This document shows, one piece after another, positions 36,765 to 45,780 of a stretch of 64,000 nt of DNA. Below the pieces are notes generated by a model. The model was not told where the DNA came from and searched no databases. It worked only from the letters and a program-made list of their open reading frames with translations. The stretch spans positions 310,001 through 374,000 of the forward strand of contig CAVYVZ010000008.1 in the NCBI GenBank assembly GCA_963772065.1, written 5' to 3'. Positions within the stretch are counted from its first letter, which is position 1, and every line of letters begins with the position of its first letter. Made by a program: the position numbers and the translations under genes. Source of the DNA: CAVYVZ01 sp963772065. Its GTDB lineage: Bacteria > Acidobacteriota > Vicinamibacteria > Vicinamibacterales > UBA2999.

Positions 36765-36944
36765 CTACGGCTTCGGGATCTTCGTCACGATCGCGTTGAA
36801 CACTTCGTCGATCCTGACGCCCGCAGCCGTCACGGCCCCAACAGCGGCCAGAGCGACCAGTGCCACCAGGAGTGCGTACTCGGTCAGGTCCTGCCCGTCC
36901 TCACGACGAACGAGCGACTGTCGCAACTGCATGAACCAGCTCAT
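36765..36944 (-). CDS. flp: Flp pilin, second copy
   Basis: 59 residues, MSWFMQLRQSLVRREDGQDLTEYALL and onward (shown in part). The processing motif EDGQDLTEY and the following hydrophobic helix (ALLVALVALAAVGAV) identify an Flp pilin. The last residues (DEVFNAIVTKIPKP) are nearly the same as in the first copy. A strong AGGAGG site lies 6-7 nt before the ATG. It is too short to appear among longer open frames but is clearly real. Confidence 0.88.
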   Translation of the reverse strand: MSWFMQLRQSLVRREDGQDLTEYALLVALVALAAVGAVTAAGVRIDEVFNAIVTKIPKP

Positions 36945-36968
36945 GTCCCCCTCCTTGATTCAACGACC

Positions 36969-37015
36969 CCGCACCGCCTGCGCTCCACGTGCGTGTCACG
37001 TGATGCACGGTGCGG
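36969..37015 (-). other. Stem-loop between the first and second pilin genes
   Basis: CCGCACCG (36969-36976) pairs with CGGTGCGG (37008-37015); an inner CACGT/ACGTG repeat can extend the structure. It occupies the 105-bp gap between two pilin genes, and no poly-U follows. It is similar in position to the stem-loop before the next pilin. Confidence 0.55.
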
Positions 37016-37049
37016 CGCGGGGCACCACAGCCGCATCGCGACCGCCGAA

Positions 37050-37229
37050 CTACGGCTTGGGGATCTTCGTCACGATCGCGTTGAACACGTCGTTGATCCG
37101 GCCGCCCGCAGCCGTCACCGCCGCCACGGCGGCAAGCGCGACGAGCGCGACCAACAGCGCGTACTCGGTCAGGTCCTGACCCTCGACGCGGTAGACGAAG
37201 TTGCGAACCTTGTTCACCAAACGCTTCAT
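37050..37229 (-). CDS. flp: Flp pilin, first copy (promoter-proximal)
   Basis: 59 residues, starting MKRLVNKVRNFVYRVEGQD. The Flp motif VEGQDLTEYALLVALVALAA is almost identical to the second copy, and the end NDVFNAIVTKIPKP matches it. An AAGGAGGAGG ribosome site lies directly before the ATG, the strongest in the locus, as expected for a major pilin. This is the first gene of the leftward Tad operon. A short stem (AGCCGC/GCGGCT, 37244-37269) lies in its leader. Confidence 0.9.
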   Translation of the reverse strand: MKRLVNKVRNFVYRVEGQDLTEYALLVALVALAAVAAVTAAGGRINDVFNAIVTKIPKP

Positions 37230-37397
37230 GTCCTCCTCCTTCGAGCCGCCCTAGCGGCGTGCCGCGGCTACAGCACGTTTCGCGCCGTGGCGCGATCTCG
37301 CGATCGAGACACGACGGGCAAGTGATTCGTGCGGCAATGGGATAGGCGACAACGCGACGGCGCGCGTGTGCTGTTCCGCGGCACGGCGTCAGGCTGC

Positions 37398-37412
37398 GCG
37401 AGCACAGTGCCA
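37398..37412 (-). promoter_or_regulatory. Candidate sigma-54 promoter for the Flp/Tad operon
   Basis: On the minus strand, TGGCAC-TGTGC-TCGC has the GG-N10-GC spacing of -24/-12 promoters; the -12 element is TCGC rather than TTGC. It lies about 170 bp upstream of the first pilin gene. A direct repeat CAGGCTGCGCG at 37390 and 37411 (21-bp period) overlaps it. The rest of the 420-bp intergenic region (37230-37649) holds the plus-strand sigma-54 site and nothing else I recognise. Confidence 0.4.
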
Positions 37413-37596
37413 GGCTGCGCGGGACGTCAACATTCGCGTGACTCGCTCCAATTCGTGATCGACCCGGCCGCGCCGTGCAGGCGCGCGCATCGCCCGCTGC
37501 CGGCGGCTGCGTACGGCCTCGAACAAGGTCGTCATGCGACCTTCAGAAATGGGATCGCGACACGCACACTCGCGCGCAATGTCGCGGGAAACAGCG

Positions 37597-37611
37597 CGGC
37601 ACATGGCTTGC
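37597..37611 (+). promoter_or_regulatory. Sigma-54-type promoter for the small membrane protein/coiled-coil operon
   Basis: CGGCAC-ATGGC-TTGC matches the -24/-12 consensus, with exact GG-N10-GC spacing and a perfect TTGC. It lies 38 bp upstream of the ATG at 37650, and the expected start is near 37623. It faces away from the Flp operon. Confidence 0.6.
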
Positions 37612-37649
37612 CACACGACCGCTTGGTACGGCTTCCCCGGGAGTGCACG

Positions 37650-37916
37650 ATGCCGCAACGAATTCGTGATTACGGCGTAGCGGCGTTTGCGCTCGTCGCG
37701 GTTTTCGCGGCGCTCGCCGGCCTGGACGACCGCGTACCGGGGCGTATCAGTGACGCCTGGTCCGACCTGGCGAGCGGCCGGGTGACGGCGCCCGGCTCGC
37801 CGGTTGGCAATCTCATGGCCAGCGTCGTGGCCAGCCCCGCGGTCGATAACGTGTTCGTCGCGGCGCTGCTGGTGACCGCCGTCGTGTTGCTGTTCCTGAT
37901 GGTAAGGACTCAATGA
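37650..37916 (+). CDS. Small membrane protein preceding the coiled-coil PEGA gene
   Basis: 88 residues, not recognised. Two hydrophobic segments (YGVAAFALVAVFAALAGL and VFVAALLVTAVVLLFLMV) flank a hydrophilic linker that includes WSDLASGRVTAPG. The size and topology recall small accessory Flp-locus proteins but no family can be named. The stop overlaps the next ATG by 4 bp (ATGA), so the two are translationally coupled. A sigma-54-type promoter lies just upstream. Confidence 0.6.
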   Translation: MPQRIRDYGVAAFALVAVFAALAGLDDRVPGRISDAWSDLASGRVTAPGSPVGNLMASVVASPAVDNVFVAALLVTAVVLLFLMVRTQ

Positions 37917-40900
37917 GCCTCGGTCCTGGCAATCGAGCCTGGCCGCGCCCAGGCCGAATTGCTGCGGGAGGTGCACACTACGCTCGGCGTGCAGCTCCTC
38001 ATCGTGTCGTCGAAAGACGATGCCATCGACGCCATCGATCGCGAGGTGCCGGATCTCGTTCTCGTGAACGCGCTGCTGTCGCCGCGCGAGGAGAACGAGC
38101 TGGTGGCGCACCTCCGCTCGCTCGAGAACGCCTCGCACCTTCAGCTCCTGACGATTCCGCTTCTCTCGCGCGGCGAGGCGGCGCCACCGGGCAAATCGTC
38201 CCTGTTCGGCTTCGGGAAGAAGAAGCGGGCACCGGTGGTGTCCGACGGCTGCGACCTCGCGTCGTTTGGCGAACAGGTCGGCACCTATCTCGCGCGCGCG
38301 CAGGAAGTGAAAGCCAGGCCACGGCCGCGGCCGGCGCAGAATCCCGCGGCGAAGGTCCCGCCTCCACCGCCGGTGCCGGAGTATCAGGCGCCCGTCGAGG
38401 AGCCGCCCGCCGGGGTTCCCGCCTACGATCCATTCACCGCCGTCCCCGCCTACAACCCGATCGCCACGCTGCCGCTGCATCAACCCGCATCCGAGGAAGT
38501 GGCCGTCGGCGATGTCGACAGTCTCTTCGATCGGCTCGGGTTTGCGCCGGCCATCACCACGACCGAGGAGACGGCGCCCGCCCTTCCGATCGCGCTCGAA
38601 CCGCCGCCGCCAGCCGCGGTCGAGAGCGAGGTGCTGATCGATCTCGACTCCGCGATTGACACGAGCTCCCCGAGCTTCGATCTGGCGCAGGTGCGCGCCG
38701 ACGCGGAGGCGACGCTTGCCGCGGAAGTGCAGCGCATGCAGGCCGAGGCGGCGCAGGAACGCGAGCGCGAGCTGGTGCGCTGGCAGGCAGACGCCGAGGC
38801 GCTTCGTGAGGCGACCGAGGGCCGCGCGCGCGCGGACGCCGAGGCCGCGCTCACGGCGGAAGTCGAGCGGGTGCAGGCCGAGGCCGCGCAGGAACGCGAG
38901 CGCGAGCTGGCGCGGTGGCAGGCAGAGGCCGAGGCGCTTCGTGAGGAGACGGTAGGCCGCGCGCGCGCCGACGCGGAGGCGACGCTCGCGGCCGAAGTGC
39001 AACGCGTGCAGGCCGAGGCGGCGCAGCAGCGCGAGCGGGAGCTGGCGCGATGGCAGGCGGATGCCGAGGCGCTTCGCGAGGCCACGGTGGGCCGCGCGCG
39101 AGCGGAGGCAGAGGCGGCGCTCGCCGTCGAGCTCGATCGCGTCCAGGCGGACACGGCGCGGCAGCGGGAGCTGGAGCTCGCACAGTGGCAGGCGGAAGCC
39201 GAAGCCCTCCGCGAGGCCACCGTGGGACGCGCACGCGCCGAGGCCGAAGCGCAGGCGCGCGAGGCGCTGGCCGAGGAGCTCGCTCGGACCCGCGCCGACG
39301 CCGAGCAGGCGCGTCAGCACGAAATCGCGCGTCTGCAGGCGCAGGCCGATGAACGGCTCGAAGAGGTCTCGCGCCAGGCGCGGCAGGTGGCGGAAAGCGA
39401 GGCGGCGCGCGCGTTCGCCGAAGAGCTCGCGCGCGTGCGCACCGATTCCGAGGCGGCCGCAGCGCGCGCGATGAACGAGGAAGTATCGCGTGTACGGGCC
39501 GACGCCGACACGCGCCTTCAGGCCGAACTGGATCGCGTTCGGCGCGAAGCCGAGGAGGCCCGTCGCGCGGAGCAGGCGGTGGCGCGCGCGGAAGCAGAAC
39601 GCATTCGCGAGGCGGCCGCGCGCGAGGCGCGCGAGGTCGCCGAAGCGGCCGCCGCGCGGACGCTCGACGCGGAGGTGCAGCGCGTGCGCGCCGAGGCGGA
39701 GGCGGTGCGGGCCGCCGCCGAAGCACGCCTGGCGGAACAGTCGAAGGCGCAGGCCGATGCCTCGCAGGCAATCGCCGAAGCCGAACGCGTGCGCGAAGCC
39801 GCGGCGCGCGAAGCACGGGAGATCGCCGAGGCCGCCGCCGCCCGGACGCTCGAAGCGGAGCTCCGGCGCGTGCGGGCCGAAGCCGACGCCCGCCTCAAGG
39901 AGCACAACGAGGCCCAGATCAAGGCCGAGAAAATACGCGAGGCCGCCGCGCGCGAAGCGCGCGCGATCGCCGAAGCCACCGCCGCACGGGCGCTCGAAGC
40001 GGAGATCCAGCGCGTGAAGGCGGACGCAGACACCCGGCTCAGTGCCGAGCTCGAGCAGCTCCGCGCCGACGCGGAGCGCCGCCGCGCCATCGAGCTCGAG
40101 GAAATGAAGCGGCAGGTCGCGATGATGCGTGAGGCCGCCGCGCAGCAGGCACGCGCCGCCGCATCGGAAGCCGTCGCCGCCGAAATGGCGCGCGTCTCGG
40201 CCCGCGGCGGACCGGCCCCGCTCGTACCCGTTGCCGTCGCCAAGGCCACAGTGGAAGCGCCGCAAGCGGCATTCCTGGCCCTCGAGCCGGACGAGCCGGC
40301 AGAGCCTTTCGAATCGCGCACGCCGTCGAGCAGCTACTACGACCTGTGGCAGGCCGAAGGCTCGCCGCCGGTTTCTCCGGGAGCGCAGGTGGTCGCGTCG
40401 ACGGGGCCAAGCTGGTTCCGGGAAAAGCCATGGATGCTGCCCGCCGCGGCCGCCGCGCTGCTCGTCGTCTGCGGCAGCATCGGCGTCACCATCGATGCGA
40501 GCGCCTGGGCCGCGACGGCGCGGAAAGCCATCGCGTCGGCGATCCCCACCGCCAATGCGAAACCGGAGACGGCCGCCGCAGCGCCCGCTCCTCCCGCAAC
40601 CGGCGACTTGCTGATCGAGACAACCCCAAAGGGGGCCGCGGTCAGCGTCGATGGCACCGCGCGGGGCAAGGCGCCGCTGACCGTCACCGGCCTCGCGCCG
40701 GGTCGCCACAAGGTGGTGCTGCAGTCGAATGACGGCGTCGTCATCACCCGCGACGTCACCGTTCGCGCAGGCGAGCGTGCGGTCGCGTCGGAGCTCATGG
40801 TAACCGGATGGCTGACCGTCTTCTCACGCGTGCCCGTCGAAGTGCACGTCGGCGGCCGCCGTGTCGGCGCCTCGGGAGATGAGCAGATCACCATGTCACC

Positions 40901-41300
40901 CGGCCGACACAAAGTGACATTCGTGAACAAGCAGTTCAACGTTCGCGAGACGCGCACGATCGACATCCAGGCAGGCTCGATCGCGTCGCACTCCGTCAAG
41001 CTGCCGACTGGAATACTCACGGTGGATGCGCCCGACGGCGCAGAAGTCCTGGTCGACGGCGACCGCATCGGCAGCGCCCCGATCCGCGGCGCCTCCATCG
41101 CCATCGGCACGCGCGACGTCCTCGTCCGCCACCGTTCCTTCGGCGACCTGCGCAAGGTCATCGACGTGCGGCACGGCGAGCACGTGAAAGTGACGCTCGA
41201 CGCGCCGACGCCCGATCAGCCCGGCCAATCGTTCGACGGGCTGAAGGTGCTCACGGAATCAGCGGCGAACCCGGGGCTGAGAAAACGCCGCGCCCCGTAG
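37913..41300 (+). CDS. Pseudo-receiver / coiled-coil / PEGA membrane protein of the Tad locus (one frame break)
   Basis: About 1,128 residues. The first codons (ATG overlapping the previous stop) are separated from the rest by a surplus G near 37922; corrected, the N-terminus reads VLAIEPGRAQAELLREV, an atypical receiver domain to about 115 without an obvious phospho-acceptor acidic pair. A Pro-rich linker follows, then a long Ala/Glu/Arg coiled coil (about 255-790) starting with four 45-residue repeats. One membrane helix (MLPAAAAALLVVCGSIGV, about 840-860) precedes three PEGA domains (about 896-1100). PEGA domains bind cell-wall or surface structures, so the C-terminus is periplasmic and the coiled coil is cytoplasmic. 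It could be a scaffold linking the pilus machine to the wall; this is inference. Confidence 0.75.
38697..39236 (+). repeat. Four 135-bp (45-codon) coiled-coil repeats
   Basis: Units start at 38697, 38832, 38967 and 39102. The shared protein pattern is ADAEATLAAEVQR, then QERERELxRWQA, and EALREATxGRAR. The first three are closely similar in DNA and the fourth is diverged. The 45-residue length is not a whole number of heptads but fits four 11-residue hendecads plus one residue. Confidence 0.9.
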
Positions 41301-41309
41301 ACGAAATCC

Positions 41310-42104
41310 TTACTGGCCGAGCACCGACCGGATTCCGCCGAGGACGTGCTGCTGGAATCGCGTGTCGCGCCACAGGTCGATGCGGTGCCCCAGCGCCGTG
41401 TAGAACACGCGGCCGCTGCCGTGGCTCTTCGCCCAGGCGAGCGAAAGATCGCCGGGCTGCCCCCCTTGCGCAAGACCGTCGGCAGGATACCGATCGAGCG
41501 TGAGCACCGGCGTTACGTTTGTGCGGTTGTTCCGCTTGAACCGGTAGATCTCATCGAAGACCTTGTAGCGGGTGCCAAGATGAGAGGCCGCGGGATGGCC
41601 GGGCGCCTCGACGACCGCCTCGACCTCCGCCTGCTGCCCGTGCGTGTCGAACTCGTTCCCCAGCATGTCGAGAAACGCCGGCGCGTCATGGTACGTGTCG
41701 GAGGCGCTATGGACGCCGACGAACCCGTGCCCGGCGCCGATCCACGCGAGGAAGGCGTTGACGTCGGGGATGCCGATATTGCCCGTCGTGTTCGCGAAGA
41801 CGACGGCGGCGACACCACTCAGCGACGCCGGCGTCAACATGCGCTGCACATCCTCCGCCGTGCGGCAGAACGCGACGTCGAACAGCCCGGAGTCGCGTCC
41901 GAGCTGCTGGATGGTCGCTTCGGCGATCGGGATCGAATCGTGTCGGAAGCCAGCCGTGTGCGTGACGACCACCACGCGTGTCGCGGGCGCTGACGGCTGA
42001 ACGCTCGCAGGCGACAGCGGCGAGGTCGACCCGCCTCCGCACGCCAACGCGATGAGAACGAGAACAACCGGGGGAGCGGCTGGGGCGCTGGTGAATCTGA
42101 CCAC
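41310..42104 (-). CDS. ThuA-domain lipoprotein
   Basis: 264 residues. The signal has a lipobox (VLIALAC, Cys about 22) followed by GGGSTS, so it is a membrane-anchored lipoprotein. The ThuA (trehalose-utilisation) glutamine-amidotransferase-like fold is clear: VVVVTHTAGFRHDSIPIAEA, VAAVVFANTTGNIG, AGHGFVGVHSASDTYHDAPAF (split) and GRVFYTALGHRIDLW. ThuA proteins act on sugar derivatives in some pathways, but the exported acidobacterial forms are uncharacterised. It converges on the coiled-coil gene with about 9 bp between. Confidence 0.87.
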   Translation of the reverse strand: MVRFTSAPAAPPVVLVLIALACGGGSTSPLSPASVQPSAPATRVVVVTHTAGFRHDSIPIAEATIQQLGRDSGLFDVAFCRTAEDVQRMLTPASLSGVAAVVFANTTGNIGIPDVNAFLAWIGAGHGFVGVHSASDTYHDAPAFLDMLGNEFDTHGQQAEVEAVVEAPGHPAASHLGTRYKVFDEIYRFKRNNRTNVTPVLTLDRYPADGLAQGGQPGDLSLAWAKSHGSGRVFYTALGHRIDLWRDTRFQQHVLGGIRSVLGQ

Positions 42105-42107
42105 GCC

Positions 42108-42323
42108 CTATTGTAGGTCTTCTCGACTGGGTCGAGCCGCAGGCGAGTAGCCGCGACAGGCGAGCACTGGAAGCTGCGGATATCGGGGGAATGCCGGGTC
42201 AGTCAGCGACAGCTGGCACAGATAGAACACCGACCCGCGCGAGGACGTGATGACGCTGGCGTGACTGCACGACGCGCACAGGCCCGCCGCGCGCGCGGTC
42301 GGCCGCTGATCCGACGGGTCCAT
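42108..42323 (-). CDS. Small conserved four-cysteine protein, probable zinc ribbon
   Basis: 71 residues with GLCASCSHASVITSSRGS, then YLCQLSLTDPAFPRYPQLPV and LACRGYS (split for length). Four cysteines in a CxxC...C...C pattern suggest one zinc-binding site. The pattern (C-x2-C, serine/arginine-rich middle, SLTDPxFPxYPxLPVLxCxGY) is one I recognise from unnamed small proteins in several phyla. It ends 3 bp before the ThuA start, so the two are probably co-transcribed. Function is unknown. Confidence 0.7.
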   Translation of the reverse strand: MDPSDQRPTARAAGLCASCSHASVITSSRGSVFYLCQLSLTDPAFPRYPQLPVLACRGYSPAARPSREDLQ

Positions 42324-42365
42324 CCCGCGATCGTACGCGGATTTCAGTTGGTACGAGGACTCGGC

Positions 42366-43266
42366 TTATTGAGCGTTGGGGACGAGGCTGACCTGCACCA
42401 GCTTCCGGAAGCGCACCGGCACGCCCTGGAACGTGGCCGGCTGGTCACTGCCAGGACTTCGTCGCGTCGAGCACCAGCTTGTCGTAGGTCCCGTGCAGCG
42501 GCACCCGCATCCGGGACGATTCGACCGCGCCGGTCTCGTCGATGATGATTTCGAGGATTCCGGTCCCCTCCTTGAGCACCTTGCCGCGGAAGGAGGGCAC
42601 GCGCTGCACGATGGTGATCGGCGCCACGACATTCGGTTCCCCGATGCCGTAGATGCGAGCAGCTGCCTGCGTGACGGCGGGTGCCACCGGTGCCGGCGCC
42701 GGCGCGGGCGGCGGCGCCGATGCCTTGACGCTCAGCTCATGGAAGCCAACGGCCAGCATCCGTAGATCGGACAGCGGAGACTGCGCGACCGCAGATCCCA
42801 TGTCCGGATCCGAAAGGCCGTCGAGCACCTGCTTGAACCCCTCGACGGCGACGACGAACTCGCCGCGATCGAACGCCGCCTTCGCGCCGGTGTACTTCTG
42901 CTGGAGGATCGACGGGAGCAGCCGCTTCCGCGTCTCGGTGAACGTTGCGCGCATGCGCGGCGGGATGTCGTCGGTCGCGGGCCGATAGAGCGGGTCCTGC
43001 GTCACGAGCGTCTCGATCGCGCGATCGGCGTCTGCTCTCCGCCCGACCGCGAGGAGGCACAACGTGCGATACAGCTCGATCGATCGGCGATCCTCCTGCG
43101 AATTGTCCCCGTGCGAGAGCGTGTCGAGAAGCGTCAGCGCTTCGTGGTATTCGGCAGATGCGTACAGCTCGCGCGCCGCCACCAGCGACTGGGCCTCGAC
43201 AGAGACCGCCATTCCCAGCACGAACGCCACAAGGGCGCAAACCCTGAGACCAGTTCTCGTCTGCAT
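42366..43266 (-). CDS. Exported TonB-C-domain protein, Tad-locus accessory (one frame break)
   Basis: About 299 residues after repair. A signal peptide (LVAFVLGMAVSVEAQ) leads into a TPR-like region (ARELYASAEYHEALTLLDTL) with a Pro/Ala linker, then a TonB C-terminal domain: EPNVVAPITIVQRVPSF, ILEIIIDETGAVESSRM and KLVLDATKSWQ, ending YQPATFQGVPVRFRKLV. The last ~25 residues are in another frame because CAGTGACCAG has a base too many; dropping the second G restores CAGTACCAG and the W-x-Y-x-P-A end of the domain. It follows the pseudokinase gene with a 2-bp gap. No N-terminal TonB anchor is present, so it is not a classical energy transducer. Confidence 0.75.
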
Positions 43267-43268
43267 GG

Positions 43269-45456
43269 CTACTTCTTCCTGAGGTCGACGCTCAGTCGTG
43301 CAGGCGTCCCGACCGTCACGATGGTGTTCACGCGATGCTCACCAAGATCAGGATGCCGGAAGAGGATCTCGTGCGTGCCGACTGGAACGGCAATGCTCCC
43401 GATCGGCGTCTCGCCAATGAGCTTGCCGTCGATGAAGACGTCGGCCCACGGCAGTGCGTTGAGCGCCAGCGAGCCCTTCGGCCATTCGGGCCGCACGGAG
43501 GCGGTTTGCCCGGGCGACACCTGCACGCTCTGCGTATTGCGGTAGCCGAGCGATTCGTTGACAATCTCGAGCTCGTGACGGCCCACCGACACCATGATGC
43601 GGTCGCTCTTGCTGCTGCCGAGCAGGCGGCCGTTCTCGAAGATCTGAACGTCGGCCGGCGCATTCACGGCAATCCATCCCGATACGGGCGCATTCCCCGG
43701 CGCGCTCATCGGCACGACCAGCGACGCCGTTGTCCCTGCCTCGATCGTGACGGTCTCCTTCACCGTCCCGAGCTCGTTTTCGAGGGTGACCAGGTGCTCG
43801 CCCGGCGTCAACGATTCAATCGTCACCGGCGCCCGGCCGAACACATGCCCGTCGACGGTCACTCGCGCGCCTGATGGCTCGCTGCGAACCTGGAGCTTTC
43901 CGAGGACGGGACCGGCCTTCGGCAGCTCGATGAACTGCGACACCTGCCCGCCCACGGTGATCGTCACCGGGATCTTTCTCCGCTCGGTCTCCGATACGAC
44001 GAGCTCCACGAGATGATCGCCGGGCGTCAGCGACGCCTGGAGCGGGGTGATACCGTGCGGCTTTCCGTCGACGACGACCGGCATGCCGGCCGGATCCGTC
44101 TTGACGATGAGCGTGCCGGTCTCGGCAGCGCCACCGCCCGGCATCAAGTAATGACGCGCGGCCAGCACGCCTCCCGATGCGAGGGCGACGAGCACGACGC
44201 CGGCAGCGACGAGGGAGTACCGCGATGACGACGTCTTCGTGGCCATGTCGGTGTGTGCCTCCTCGGCCGGGTTTCGCAGCGGGGCCGTCGAAGGCCCGTG
44301 GAGCTTCGGCGCCGGCGCCGGCATGACGACGTGTGGTGCGAACGTGTCGGCCTTTGGCACGGCGGGAGACGGCGTGGCAGCCGCCGGAACAGCTGTGGCC
44401 ACCGGAGGCGTGATCGCGGGCACGGACGCCTTTGGCGCGGCGGGGGCCGGTGCCTTCGCGGCCGCGACAACCGGTGCGGGCTGTACAGGAACGATCGGGG
44501 CCATCTGCACAACGGGTGGCTGGCTGTCGACGCCGACGCAGGCGTCGGTACTGCGCCAGGAAGTTCTCGAGCGTCGCAGGCTCCGCGGCGTAGTCGGTCT
44601 CGCGCAGTGCCGCGTCGAGCTCCGTTCGCGCCTCGATCGCCGACGAGAAGGAGCTTCGCGGATCCAGCTGCAGCGCGCGCGCGAGCCACGAGCGCACGCC
44701 CGCGGGAAGCGGCTCGAGACCGCCAGTTGCCGACACGGCGCCGACCCGCTCCACGATTTCCGCAATTCTCGCAGGGTAATCGTCGTCCCCCAGAGGACGC
44801 CCGAGAATCAACGCGAGGGAGATGGCGCCAAGCTGTGTGACGTCGGCGCGGCAATCGAAGCGCGGCGAGCCGGCACGCGGCGGCATCGCGATGCGGAGAT
44901 CCTTCCAGTAGTTCTCGCGCGAGAACAACAGCTGTCCGAGGGCCGCTCCGAGCACATGCTCGACGATGACGGCGCGCGCGTTCGGCGTGATGATGACCCG
45001 CTCGAGCGCAAGCGCACCGTGGCAGACGTCGGGCACCTGCTCGTGCAGCATGGCGACCGCCTGAACGAGCTGGCGAATGACACAGAGCGCCGCGTCAATC
45101 TCGACGGGCAGCAGCTGCTGCTCGGCGACGGCGAGAAGTTCCGACAGCCGCACACCTTCGATGCGATCGGACACGACCGCGAGCGTGCTGCCCGCCTTGT
45201 CGATGCCGCGCACGTGGCCGTAGGACGCGTGGCGGAAGCCCGCGAGCCGGCTGGCGCGTTCGCGCAAGGCGAACTCGAAGGACGGGACGGCGGTCAGCGG
45301 CTCGCGGAGCGTGAGAATCTCGAGCGGCTGATTGCCGGCGTCGGACGTGTGATGGCGTGTGCCGAGGCCATCTTCGAACACGAATGACGGAGCTGGCGTG
45401 CGTGCAATGGCTGGGTCCATGTAGGCGCTTCCTGCTTTTGCCCACACCTGTGCCAT
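43269..45456 (-). CDS. Pseudokinase-PEGA membrane protein (one frame break)
   Basis: About 728 residues. Residues ~25-290 follow the eukaryotic-like kinase fold, but the active site is degenerate: the HRD motif reads CHGALALERVIIT and the DFG segment is VIVEHVLG. The kinase C-lobe signature is kept as ADVTQLGAISLALILGRPL. A Pro/Ala-rich linker, one membrane helix (SLVAAGVVLVALASGGVLAA, about 412-432) and four PEGA domains (about 445-728, e.g. DPAGMPVVVDGKPHG and DGKLIGETPIG) follow. The frame changes at GTAC (44548-44551) with a surplus base, between FLAQY and ACVGVDSQPPVV. It pairs with the TonB-C gene downstream. A catalytically dead kinase fused to wall-binding domains suggests a sensor or scaffold. 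Confidence 0.77.
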
Positions 45457-45723
45457 TTCTGTGCCCTGCCCGCGCGGACACGCGATGTGACGGCAAGTGA
45501 CTCACACGAGAGAGGTTGCCTCGCAAAACCGCGAGCGCCCGCGCGGCCGGCGAGCATGGTGAGAGGAGGTGCGACTTACAAGACCGTTCGGCCCGATCCA
45601 AATTTTGTCAGCGGCGTGCGGCACAGGTGTGCACGAAATCGCCTTCCCGAAAATGCTTTCGCGGCCAGTAACCCGACGAGAAAGGATCGGTCGTTCTTTC
45701 CTAACGATTCATCGCCCTGTTCG

Positions 45724-45738
45724 TGGCACCTCGGTTGC
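45724..45738 (+). promoter_or_regulatory. Sigma-54 promoter of the His-rich lipoprotein gene
   Basis: TGGCAC-CTCGG-TTGC is a perfect -24/-12 match, 43 bp upstream of the GTG at 45781. The expected start is near 45750, leaving a leader with an AGAGAGG ribosome site. The rest of the 324-bp stretch from 45457 holds no gene or other element that I can name. Confidence 0.75.
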
Positions 45739-45780
45739 GCGATGGTTCGGATGCCTCCCCCACGAGAAGAGAGGTAGACC

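Noticed and set aside
37389..40709. Minus-strand open frame of 1,106 codons
   Set aside because: It is antisense to the coiled-coil PEGA gene, and its Arg/Gly/Leu-rich repeats mirror that gene's 135-bp repeats in the opposite frame.
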